From Polaribacter sp. (GTDB lineage: Bacteria > Bacteroidota > Bacteroidia > Flavobacteriales > Flavobacteriaceae), in contig JAQXEU010000022.1 in assembly GCA_029250685.1 (NCBI GenBank), positions 1 to 64,000 on the forward strand: a DNA stretch of 64,000 bases, written 5' to 3'. Shown in pieces: positions 16,881-24,610 of the stretch; within the stretch, counting starts at the first letter, position 1; each line of letters starts with the position of its first letter. The notes below the pieces were generated by a model, which searched no databases, had not been told where the DNA came from, and saw nothing but the letters and a program-made list of their open reading frames with translations. A program made the translations under genes and the position numbers.

Positions 16881-18332
16881 TTATTTTTTTGGTAATGTAA
16901 CTGTAAAAATAGTTCCTTCTTTTTTATTTGAGGTAAAAGCGATAGAACCATTATACGCTTCTATAATTTTTTTTATCATTGGTAAACCTAATCCCATTCC
17001 ACTAGATTTTGTGGTAAATTTAGGTTCAAATATTAAATCTTTTACATCATCATCAATTCCTTTTCCATTATCAATTACAGCAATTTTTATCGATTTTTTA
17101 TTAGAAGAAACAGTTACTTTAATTGTTGGATTTTCTATATTTTCAGTAGCTTGAGTGGCATTTGTAATTAAATTCGTTACAATTCTAATTAACTGTGTTT
17201 TATCAAGATTCGCTATTAAATTATCTTCAGTATAAGAATACGAAATATAATCTTCGTTAAAAATATCTAGTGCCAATTTTACAACTTCAACCACATTAAT
17301 TTCTTCTTTATTTTGCTTTGGCATTTTTGCAAAATCAGAAAAAGCAGACGCAATTGAACTCATTACATCGATTTGTTGAATTAAAGTTTGACTGTATTCT
17401 TTTAATTTTTCTTTAATTTTTGGATCTTCTGGATCAAATCTTCTTTCAAAACTTTGAACCGTTAATCGCATTGGTGTTAGCGGGTTTTTAATTTCATGTG
17501 CTACTTGTTTTGCCATTTCTCGCCAAGCTTGTTCACGCTCACTTTGTGCTAATTTCACTGCACTTTCTTGGAGTTCATCAATCATTCTATTGTACGCATT
17601 TACCAACGTAATAATTTCAGTGCTTCCAGTATTGAATTCTATTTTTTCGTTGCGTTTATTTAAGCGCGTTTCATGAATCTTATCTGAAATTGTTTTAATT
17701 GATCTTGTAATATAACTCGATAAAAAATAAGCCAATGCTATAGCGATAATAAACATAAAAACATACACATAAGCAAGGCGATACATAAACTCATTGAGTT
17801 CTTTTTGCTGCATCGTATTGTCTTGTGAAAACTCTAGCTTTAAAACACCAATATTGTTTAACTTTAAATCGCTTAAGTAGGTGTATGAAGTTTCAAAACT
17901 GATATTTTCTACTTCGTCATTTTTAAAAACTCTGTGATTCGTATTGGACTCTAATTCATTTAAAATTCTTGGTGAAATAACACTTTCATCTATTTTATCA
18001 AATGCTGTTGATGTTGATGAAATTAGTAAATTTCCTTTTAGATCATAAATCGAAATCTCTAAATTATGAACCGATGAAATTTCAAAAATTCTCATTTTAA
18101 AAATTCTCGAAAGATTGTCAGAAGTTAGGTTTTCTAACAGATTTCTCTTTAATTCAAAATCAATATCTTTTCTGGTATTATCTTCTTTACGTCCAAAACG
18201 GTCAATGTTATATTCTTTCGTTTCTTCATCATATTGATATACCGTTACACCAACAATTAAAACAGATGCCAATAACACCAGCAAAATCATTGCTAAAAAA
18301 ATACGAATTCGTAATGAGATACTTTTAAACAT
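16881..18332 (-). CDS. NtrY-like membrane sensor histidine kinase
   Basis: This protein has 483 residues from the ATG at 18332. It has an N-terminal membrane helix (IFLAMILLVLLASVLIVGVTV), a periplasmic domain of about 150 residues, a second helix (YVYVFMFIIAIALAYFLSSYI), a HAMP linker and a HisKA domain with the acceptor His in VAHEIKNPLTPMRLTVQSFERRF. A HATPase_c domain follows (IVTNLITNATQAT, VIDNGKGIDD, SGMGLGLPMIKKIIE). The His-box wording is that of NtrY-type kinases. No response regulator is adjacent, so its partner is encoded elsewhere. It follows a lipoprotein gene by 5 bases and precedes the enoyl-CoA hydratase by 4. Confidence 0.92.
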   Translation of the reverse strand: MFKSISLRIRIFLAMILLVLLASVLIVGVTVYQYDEETKEYNIDRFGRKEDNTRKDIDFELKRNLLENLTSDNLSRIFKMRIFEISSVHNLEISIYDLKGNLLISSTSTAFDKIDESVISPRILNELESNTNHRVFKNDEVENISFETSYTYLSDLKLNNIGVLKLEFSQDNTMQQKELNEFMYRLAYVYVFMFIIAIALAYFLSSYITRSIKTISDKIHETRLNKRNEKIEFNTGSTEIITLVNAYNRMIDELQESAVKLAQSEREQAWREMAKQVAHEIKNPLTPMRLTVQSFERRFDPEDPKIKEKLKEYSQTLIQQIDVMSSIASAFSDFAKMPKQNKEEINVVEVVKLALDIFNEDYISYSYTEDNLIANLDKTQLIRIVTNLITNATQATENIENPTIKVTVSSNKKSIKIAVIDNGKGIDDDVKDLIFEPKFTTKSSGMGLGLPMIKKIIEAYNGSIAFTSNKKEGTIFTVTLPKK

Positions 18333-18337
18333 CAATA

Positions 18338-18805
18338 TTATTTTTCTGTTTGTATGCGTTTGGTTTTCATAATTAAAATATCATCAAAATTTCCATCTTC
18401 ATCCCAATCATATTTGCTTTTTCCTGTAAAACCTTTTTCTGTTTTTTCAATATGATATGATACTTTTACAGCTCTTCCTCCGTAAAAATATTCGATAAAT
18501 AAAGAATCTTTTTTCACATTCCATTTTCCTGTAGATTCTTCTTTTTTCTCTCCTTTCAGATTGATATACCAAGCAGAAAACGAACCATCTTTCTTGTATT
18601 TAGATTGCGCTCTTCGTGGTGGATTGTTTTTAAAATCATCTTCAAAAACAAAAGTTGAGTCTGATTTTTGATACGTCATCATATCAATCTTTAAATAGGT
18701 TGTTTCCCAAGAATCTATGAGATATTCTTTGGTAGATTTTTCTTGATTACAACTCGCAAAAAGCATTCCGAAAACTGCAATATATAAGAAAGTTTTAGTT
18801 TTCAT
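18338..18805 (-). CDS. Small lipoprotein, lipocalin-like
   Basis: This protein has 155 residues from the ATG at 18805 (MKTKTFLYIAVFGM). The lipobox LFASC places the lipidated cysteine near residue 18. The rest is beta-rich (TESTGKWNVKKDSLFIEYFYGGRAVKVSYHIE), resembling lipocalin-like domain proteins of Bacteroidetes. A longer upstream reading would cover repeat and terminator DNA and is rejected. It is encoded just upstream of the NtrY-like kinase, which suggests it could be envelope-side input to that kinase; this is inference. Confidence 0.8.
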   Translation of the reverse strand: MKTKTFLYIAVFGMLFASCNQEKSTKEYLIDSWETTYLKIDMMTYQKSDSTFVFEDDFKNNPPRRAQSKYKKDGSFSAWYINLKGEKKEESTGKWNVKKDSLFIEYFYGGRAVKVSYHIEKTEKGFTGKSKYDWDEDGNFDDILIMKTKRIQTEK

Positions 18806-18838
18806 TTTTTTGGTTTTAAGAATGACAAGATAGTTAAA

Positions 18839-18871
18839 TAAAAAAGCCATTACAAACTGAGTAATGACTTT
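18839..18871 (-). terminator. Terminator downstream of leuS
   Basis: Arms AAAGCCATTAC (18843-18853) and GTAATGACTTT (18861-18871) pair with one mismatch around a 7-base loop. On the minus strand the hairpin is followed by a T-run. It lies between leuS and the lipoprotein gene. Confidence 0.65.
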
Positions 18872-18875
18872 AATT

Positions 18876-18926
18876 TTTTTTATTCTCGAAACAATTTTTT
18901 TATTCTCGATTGCGCTCGAACTGACA
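18876..18926 (-). repeat. Interspersed palindromic repeat copy downstream of leuS
   Basis: On the minus strand the core reads TTCGAGCGCAATCGAGAA, preceded by GTCAG. It differs at one base from the core inside leuS at 21061-21084. Just beyond it lies a short direct repeat of TTTATTCTCGA (about 18878-18889 and 18899-18909). From general knowledge this is a recurrent flavobacterial interspersed motif. Confidence 0.6.
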
Positions 18927-18972
18927 AATTTTCCTACAAAAACAAGCTCAAGCCAAAAGAACACTGCCTGTT

Positions 18973-21900
18973 CTAGCCAACGATGTTTATAATTTTACCC
19001 GGAACAATAATCACTTTCTTAGGTGTTCTTCCTTGTAACTGAGCTTGCGTTTTTTCGTGAGCCATCACTGTTTCTTCGATTTCATCTTTTGATAAATCTA
19101 ACGATAAATCCATCGTAAAGCGCATTTTGCCGTTGAATGAAACTGGATATGTTTTAGAACTTTCTACCAAATGACTTGCCTCAAACACAGGGAAATCTGC
19201 AGTAGAAATTGAATCTTTATTTCCTAATAAACTCCACAATTCTTCTGCAATATGCGGTGCATAAGGTGAAACCAATATCGCCAAGGGTTCTAAAATTGCA
19301 CGCTTGTTACATTTCAACGCTGTTAATTCATTTACAGCAATCATAAACGTAGAAACGGATGTATTGAAAGAGAAACTCTCAATATCTTCTTCTACTTTTT
19401 TAATGGTTTTATGCAATACTTTTAATTCGTCAGCTGTTGGTTTTTCTTTCGAAACTTCAAATGTGTCCTCGTTGTGATACAACTTCCATAATTTTTTCAA
19501 GAATGATGAAACTCCAGAAATACCTGAGGTTTTCCAAGGCTTAGCTTGTTCTAAAGGCCCTAAAAACATTTCAAACAATCGTAAACTGTCTGCTCCGTAT
19601 TCTTCACAAATAGCATCTGGATTTACAACATTGTATTTCGATTTCGACATTTTCTCAACCTCGCGGGAAACTTTGAATGTATCATCACTTTCCGTGATGA
19701 ATATTGCCTTTTTATATTCAACATTCAATGAATCATTTCTAAATTCTTGAACATCTAATTCATCAGACGAATTCACAAACATTACATTAACATGCTTCTT
19801 TAAAAGTTCAACAGAAACTATTAAACCATCTTTTAATTTTAATAACTCAGCATATTTATCTTGTCCCTTTTCAAGTTTAGCTTTAGATTTTTTTAATAAC
19901 GCTAAAATTTCTTTTTGGGTTAATTCTTTTTTATCTGAAACAACTATTGGAGTCTTAATTCTCCAAAATCCACTCTCATTTTCGGTTTTGTATGCAAACC
20001 CATTTATTACATTTACAAAAGCACTCGTTCCCAAAATCATTCCTTGGTTGATGAGTTTTTTTGCAAACTCATCTACAGGCACAATTCCTTTATCAAATAA
20101 GAATTTTTGCCAAAAACGTGCGTACAATAAATGTCCGGTTGCATGTTCAGAGCCACCAATATATAAATCTACCTCTTTCCAATACTCTAGATTTTCTTTC
20201 GAAGCAATTTCATTTTCGTTGTGCGGGTCCATATAACGATTAAAGTAATATGAACTTCCTGCCCAACCTGGCATAGTGTTTAATTCTAACGGATACACCG
20301 TTTTGTTTTTCAACTTTTCATTGCTAACAACTTTCTTTCCGCGAGAATCCCAAGCCCATTCTGTTGCGTTTCCTAAAGGCGGTTTTCCATCTTCAGTTGG
20401 CAAGTATTTTTCAACTTCTGGCAATACAATTGGCAAGTGTTTCTCGTCAATCATTTGCGGCATTCCGTCTTTATAATAAACCGGAAAAGGCTCTCCCCAA
20501 TAACGTTGTCTGCTAAAAACAGCATCACGCAAACGGTAGTTTATTTTACCATAACCAGCGCCTTTTTTCTCTAATTCGAAAATGGCTAATTTTAATGCTT
20601 TCTTATATTTTAATCCTGATAAAAAATCAGAATTTGCAATTTTTGTTCCGTCTTTATCTGCATGCGCAGCTTCAGAAATATCTACATTTTCGAAAATATT
20701 CGGAATATCAATATCAAAGTGTTTAGCGAAATCATAATCACGTTGATCTCCACAAGGAACCGCCATAACTGCTCCTGTTCCATAGTTTGCCAACACGTAA
20801 TCTCCAATCCAAATCGGAATTTGTTTTCCAGAAAAAGGATGCAAAGCATATGCACCAGTAAATGCACCAGAAATGGTTTTTACATCTGCCATTCTATCAC
20901 GTTCAGAACGTTTTGAAGTTGCAGAAATATATGCTTCAACTGCTGCTTTTTGAGCGTCCGTTGTAATTTTAGAAACTAACTCATGTTCTGGAGCTAAGGT
21001 CATAAATGAAACTCCGAAAATTGTATCTGGTCGTGTTGTAAATACATCTATTTTAAAAGACTTCTCGACTGCGCTCGAAGTGATCTTCTTTTTACTTTCA
21101 GTTTTTTGAACTTTAGGAAATTGAATTGCAAAATTAATTTCAGAAACAACTTTTACAACATTTTGAATTACTTCTTCATTTGTAAAACGAATTACATTAA
21201 AGCCTTCATTGTTGAAAAATGCTGTTCTTACTGCTTCATCTTCTTTACCAGAAAATTCAACAATTAAATTTTTTGCTAAACACACATAATCCACTAAAAA
21301 TGTACCAACAGTATATTTCTTTCTGAATTTTGATGCCCCTTTTTTATTTTTAATTTCATTCCAAAGCGTTGTTTCTGCTTTCGATAAATTTTGACGTAAT
21401 TCTTTTAAAGCTTCTAATTCTTTGTATGATAATTTTACTTCTGAAGTTGTGTTTTCTAAATCTCCAGCCACATCAAAAGAAACCATTGCTCCAACCGATT
21501 TTCCAATCCAGTTTGTTTGAGAATCTTTTAAAGGTTGTGGCCAATCAATTGTTTCCAATCCGTCTAACAAACGTTGTGCATACGCAGAAATTCGCATTGA
21601 CCATTGTGTCATTTTTTTTCTAACAACTGGATGACCTCCTCGTTCTGAAACTCCGTTTACAATTTCGTCATTTGCTAAAACGGTTCCTAATGCTGGACAC
21701 CAATTTACTTCTGTATCTGACAAAAATGTCAATCTATATTGTAATAAAACTGCTTCTTGTTCAGCTTTTGAAAAAGCTTTCCATTCTTCCGCAGAAAACG
21801 ATTTTATTTCATCCTCACAAACAGCATTTACGGTTGTATTTCCTTCTTTTTTAAAGATTTTTTCTAACACAGAAATATCTTCTGCTTTGTCAGCATCTTT

Positions 21901-22344
21901 GTTGTACCAAGAATTGAACAGTTGGATAAAAATCCATTGTGTCCATTTATAATATTCTGGATTTGAAGTTCTCACTTCTCTACTCCAGTCAAAAGAAAAA
22001 CCAACGCGATCTAATTGTCTTCTATAGGTTTTTATGTTTTCTTCAGTAGTTTTTGCAGGATGTTGTCCTGTCTGAATTGCATATTGTTCTGCTGGCAAAC
22101 CAAAAGAATCATATCCTTGCGGATGCAACACATTAAAGCCTTTATGACGTTTGTAACGCGCATAAATATCTGATGCAATATATCCTAACGGATGCCCAAC
22201 GTGTAAACCTGCTCCGCTTGGATATGGAAACATATCTAACACATAATATTTAGGCTTTTCAGAAGTATTACTGGCTTTAAAAGTTTGGTTTTCTTCCCAA
22301 TATTTTTGCCATTTTTTTTCTATCTCAATATGATTGTATTGCAT
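18973..22344 (-). CDS. leuS: Leucyl-tRNA synthetase with DUF559-like insertion
   Basis: This 1123-residue class I synthetase charges tRNA-Leu. The HIGH motif (GLHVGHPLGY) is at about residues 46-55 and KMSKS at 898-902 (EKMSKSKYNVV). The CP1 editing domain begins with IDVFTTRPDTIFG at about 431. Residues 296-428 are not synthetase sequence. They resemble the DUF559 PD-(D/E)XK nuclease-like domain (ELRQNLSKAETTLWNEIKNK, KFRKKYTVGTFLVDYVC, NLIVEFSG, FNVIRFTNEEVIQN), placed exactly at the entry to the editing domain. A second expansion of about 70 residues (784-856) lies before KMSKS. Without the DUF559 part, length would be about 990. The reading frame stays open throughout, so the enzyme is probably functional. 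Confidence 0.96.
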   Translation of the reverse strand: MQYNHIEIEKKWQKYWEENQTFKASNTSEKPKYYVLDMFPYPSGAGLHVGHPLGYIASDIYARYKRHKGFNVLHPQGYDSFGLPAEQYAIQTGQHPAKTTEENIKTYRRQLDRVGFSFDWSREVRTSNPEYYKWTQWIFIQLFNSWYNKDADKAEDISVLEKIFKKEGNTTVNAVCEDEIKSFSAEEWKAFSKAEQEAVLLQYRLTFLSDTEVNWCPALGTVLANDEIVNGVSERGGHPVVRKKMTQWSMRISAYAQRLLDGLETIDWPQPLKDSQTNWIGKSVGAMVSFDVAGDLENTTSEVKLSYKELEALKELRQNLSKAETTLWNEIKNKKGASKFRKKYTVGTFLVDYVCLAKNLIVEFSGKEDEAVRTAFFNNEGFNVIRFTNEEVIQNVVKVVSEINFAIQFPKVQKTESKKKITSSAVEKSFKIDVFTTRPDTIFGVSFMTLAPEHELVSKITTDAQKAAVEAYISATSKRSERDRMADVKTISGAFTGAYALHPFSGKQIPIWIGDYVLANYGTGAVMAVPCGDQRDYDFAKHFDIDIPNIFENVDISEAAHADKDGTKIANSDFLSGLKYKKALKLAIFELEKKGAGYGKINYRLRDAVFSRQRYWGEPFPVYYKDGMPQMIDEKHLPIVLPEVEKYLPTEDGKPPLGNATEWAWDSRGKKVVSNEKLKNKTVYPLELNTMPGWAGSSYYFNRYMDPHNENEIASKENLEYWKEVDLYIGGSEHATGHLLYARFWQKFLFDKGIVPVDEFAKKLINQGMILGTSAFVNVINGFAYKTENESGFWRIKTPIVVSDKKELTQKEILALLKKSKAKLEKGQDKYAELLKLKDGLIVSVELLKKHVNVMFVNSSDELDVQEFRNDSLNVEYKKAIFITESDDTFKVSREVEKMSKSKYNVVNPDAICEEYGADSLRLFEMFLGPLEQAKPWKTSGISGVSSFLKKLWKLYHNEDTFEVSKEKPTADELKVLHKTIKKVEEDIESFSFNTSVSTFMIAVNELTALKCNKRAILEPLAILVSPYAPHIAEELWSLLGNKDSISTADFPVFEASHLVESSKTYPVSFNGKMRFTMDLSLDLSKDEIEETVMAHEKTQAQLQGRTPKKVIIVPGKIINIVG
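21061..21084 (-). repeat. Interspersed palindromic repeat inside leuS
   Basis: On the minus strand the core TTCGAGCGCAGTCGAGAAG is read in frame as SSAVEK at the 3' end of the DUF559 insertion. It matches the intergenic copy at 18902-18925. Its position at the insertion edge suggests it came in with the insertion. Confidence 0.6.
21061..21459 (-). mobile_element. Probable DUF559 nuclease-like insertion within leuS
   Basis: This 399-base in-frame segment encodes leuS residues 296-428. The domain has the DUF559 order: a helix with NLSKAETTLW, then KFRKKYTVGTFLVDYVC, then LIVEFSG, then a C-terminal VIRFTNEEVIQN. The usual IELDG..H stretch reads VEFSGKED, so nuclease activity may be lost. The 3' edge is an interspersed repeat; no copy is seen at the 5' edge. 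Treating it as a mobile insertion is inference. Confidence 0.6.
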
Positions 22345-22447
22345 TTGATTTTCTGCTTTTTAGAAGCGCCAAAGTTACAGCTTATTACTAAAAGATTAAA
22401 GTAAAATACTTGTGAAATAAAATCGATAAAATTGTACGTTATTTGCA

Positions 22448-23377
22448 GTGAAAAAACGAACCACTTTGAAAAATAATCTTGTAAAAGCACACCTTGCATT
22501 ATTGGGAGCCAATTTAATTTATGGGGCCAATTATATCATTGCGAAAGGTGTAATGCCAAATAAAATAGGCCCTTCTGCTTTTATTTTTTTAAGAATTGTT
22601 GGAGCTGGAATTCTTTTTTGGATCATCAAGTCATTTATTAAAGAAAAAATAAACAAGAAAGACATTCCGCTTTTAGTTTTATGTGGATTTTTAGGTGTTG
22701 CTTCCAATCAGTTATTATTTTTTCACGGATTAAATTTAACATCTCCCATTGATGCATCTATAATTATTACTGCAATTCCGATTGTTGTATTAACTTTTAG
22801 TGCCATCATTTTAAAAGAAAAAATTACAAAAAACAAGTTACTAGGTTTAACAATTGGAGGAATTGGAGCTGTTTTACTGGTTTCGTACGGAAATAGAACT
22901 GAAGGAACGAGTTCTTTTCTTGGTAATGCTTTTGTGTTTTTAAACACGTGTACCTATGGTTTATACTTAGTTTTAGTAAAACCTTTGATGAAAAAATACA
23001 GTCCTTTTACTGTAATAACTTGGGTGTTTTTATTTGGGTTTTTCTTTATGCTTCCATTCGGAATTCCAGATATTTTAAAAACAGACTTTTCTGCTTTTAC
23101 AGCTAGCACTTATGCTGTAGTTGCCTTTGTAATTATCGGAACAACATTTTTAGCGTATCTATTTAATATTTATGCCTTAAAAACTGTTGCTCCTTCTGTC
23201 AGTGGAAGTTATGTGTATTTACAACCTGCAGTAAGTTTTATTATGGTAAGTATTTACGCTTACGGTTTTGGAAAAATAGAGTATGCTCAAGATATTAATC
23301 CTGTTAAAATTACGTGCTGTTTGTTAGTGATAGTAGGGGTTTATTTAATTAGTAAAAAGCCAAAACTTAGAGCATAA
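22448..23377 (+). CDS. EamA-family (DMT) transporter
   Basis: This protein of about 309 residues has ten hydrophobic segments in two EamA repeats (HLALLGANLIYGANYIIAK; GNAFVFLNTCTYGLYLVLV), as in drug/metabolite exporters of the inner membrane. The substrate is unknown. The start is uncertain: GTG at 22448 gives MKKRTTLKNN, while TTG at 22466 gives MKNNLVKAHL. A weak TAnnTT-like box at 22435-22446 would favour the TTG. It is divergent from leuS and convergent with the DUF2911 genes. Confidence 0.88.
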   Translation: MKKRTTLKNNLVKAHLALLGANLIYGANYIIAKGVMPNKIGPSAFIFLRIVGAGILFWIIKSFIKEKINKKDIPLLVLCGFLGVASNQLLFFHGLNLTSPIDASIIITAIPIVVLTFSAIILKEKITKNKLLGLTIGGIGAVLLVSYGNRTEGTSSFLGNAFVFLNTCTYGLYLVLVKPLMKKYSPFTVITWVFLFGFFFMLPFGIPDILKTDFSAFTASTYAVVAFVIIGTTFLAYLFNIYALKTVAPSVSGSYVYLQPAVSFIMVSIYAYGFGKIEYAQDINPVKITCCLLVIVGVYLISKKPKLRA

Positions 23378-23406
23378 AAAAATCCGAAAAAATTAATTTT
23401 CGGATT
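23378..23406 (-). terminator. Terminator of the DUF2911 operon
   Basis: Arms AATCCGAAAA (23381-23390) and TTTTCGGATT (23397-23406) flank a 6-base loop. The T-run follows only on the minus strand. Confidence 0.75.
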
Positions 23407-23427
23407 CTTAAATATTTTGATATCTAC

Positions 23428-23952
23428 TTATTTTACAGCAACTGTAACCACTGTGTTAGCCCATCCAATATGCATGTCTCCAGATTTAGAAAATGTAATT
23501 GCTAATGCTTCTACAAAACTAGAACCTTTAGATACTTTTCCTGCTACCCTTACTACATCATTTGCTTGCTTGTAGCTTCCGCTACCCCAAGTGTGCAGCT
23601 TATTACTTAAAATAATTGTCCATTCAGAGCTTCCTGGAATTGCAAAAACCGTATACGTTCCTGCTTTTACAGATTTACCTCCAAACATTACATTTTTATA
23701 AAATCTAACCTCTGTAGATTCGTTTGCGCCAAGTCTCCAAACCTTTCCAGCTGGAGCTAATTTCGCCATGCTTCTCCCTTTCAATTGAGGTCTACTATAA
23801 ACAACTTTTGCAACTGCTCCATCAGCTTTGTTGCTATACATAGCAACATCTAAAGGGCTTTTATCTAACTTAGGGAATTTTTGTGCAGTTGTTTCATTTG
23901 AGAACAATACTGCCATTACGAACAATGCGATTACTAATACATTTTTTTTCAT
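23428..23952 (-). CDS. DUF2911 domain secreted protein (copy 2)
   Basis: This 174-residue protein has a signal peptide (MKKNVLVIALFVMAVLFSN, cleavage after TTA near residue 23). The DUF2911 body includes VVYSRPQLKGRSMAKLAPAG, KVWRLGANESTEVRFYKN and VKAGTYTVFAIPG. The family function is unknown; members are periplasmic or outer-membrane-associated in Bacteroidetes. It starts 10 bases downstream of a close paralogue, with near-identical signal peptides, so the pair is a tandem duplication and probably one transcript. Confidence 0.9.
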   Translation of the reverse strand: MKKNVLVIALFVMAVLFSNETTAQKFPKLDKSPLDVAMYSNKADGAVAKVVYSRPQLKGRSMAKLAPAGKVWRLGANESTEVRFYKNVMFGGKSVKAGTYTVFAIPGSSEWTIILSNKLHTWGSGSYKQANDVVRVAGKVSKGSSFVEALAITFSKSGDMHIGWANTVVTVAVK

Positions 23953-23962
23953 CTTATTATAT

Positions 23963-24493
23963 TTATTTAATTGAAACTTTAACTATTGTATTTCCCCATC
24001 CCATGAATAAATTCATGTCTTTATCAAATGTCATAGAAAACGCATTAATGTTAGCCATGCTAGACATTAATTCTCCTTTAACTCTTACAACATCTTCTTC
24101 TTGTTTATAAAAATAAGAACCCCAAACATTTTTTGCAGTACTTAAAATAACTGTCCAGTTTCCTTCGTTTGGAATTGCAAATAATGAATAACTTCCAGCT
24201 TTCACTTTTTTACCACCAAATATCACATCTTTATAAAAAGTAATTTCTGCAGCTTCGTTTGCGCCTAGCCTCCAAACTTTTCCAGCCGGAGCTAATTTCG
24301 CCATGCTTCTTCCATTTAACTGTGGTCTGCTGTAAACAACTTTTACAATTTTGTCTGAAATTTTATAGTTTGATGGAAAAGACGCAGCATCCATCGGGCT
24401 TTTATCTAATCCTTCAAATTTTTGTGCAGTCGTTTCGTTTGAAAATAATACTGCCATCGCAAAAAGAGCGATTACTAAAACATTTTTCTTCAT
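23963..24493 (-). CDS. DUF2911 domain secreted protein (copy 1)
   Basis: This 176-residue protein is the upstream member of the DUF2911 tandem pair. Its signal peptide (MKKNVLVIALFAMAVLFSN) differs by one residue from that of the next gene. The core motif KVVYSRPQLNGRSMAKLAPA and the stretch KVWRLGANEAAEITFYKD are shared, while the C-terminal halves have diverged (WGSYFYKQEEDVVRVKGEL against WGSGSYKQANDVVRVAGKV). No catalytic residues can be assigned. Confidence 0.9.
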   Translation of the reverse strand: MKKNVLVIALFAMAVLFSNETTAQKFEGLDKSPMDAASFPSNYKISDKIVKVVYSRPQLNGRSMAKLAPAGKVWRLGANEAAEITFYKDVIFGGKKVKAGSYSLFAIPNEGNWTVILSTAKNVWGSYFYKQEEDVVRVKGELMSSMANINAFSMTFDKDMNLFMGWGNTIVKVSIK

Positions 24494-24610
24494 GATATTT
24501 ATTATTGGTTAATCTTTTAAATCTGTCTCCAAAAATACGTTTCCTTACTCAGGAGACTAATTAACTTTTGTTAAAGAATTTAAAAAGTTTTACCCTATAA
24601 AGATATCAAT

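Noticed and set aside
18806..18964. Upstream extension of the lipoprotein gene
   Set aside because: It would put 53 residues, including repeat and terminator DNA, before a complete lipoprotein signal sequence.
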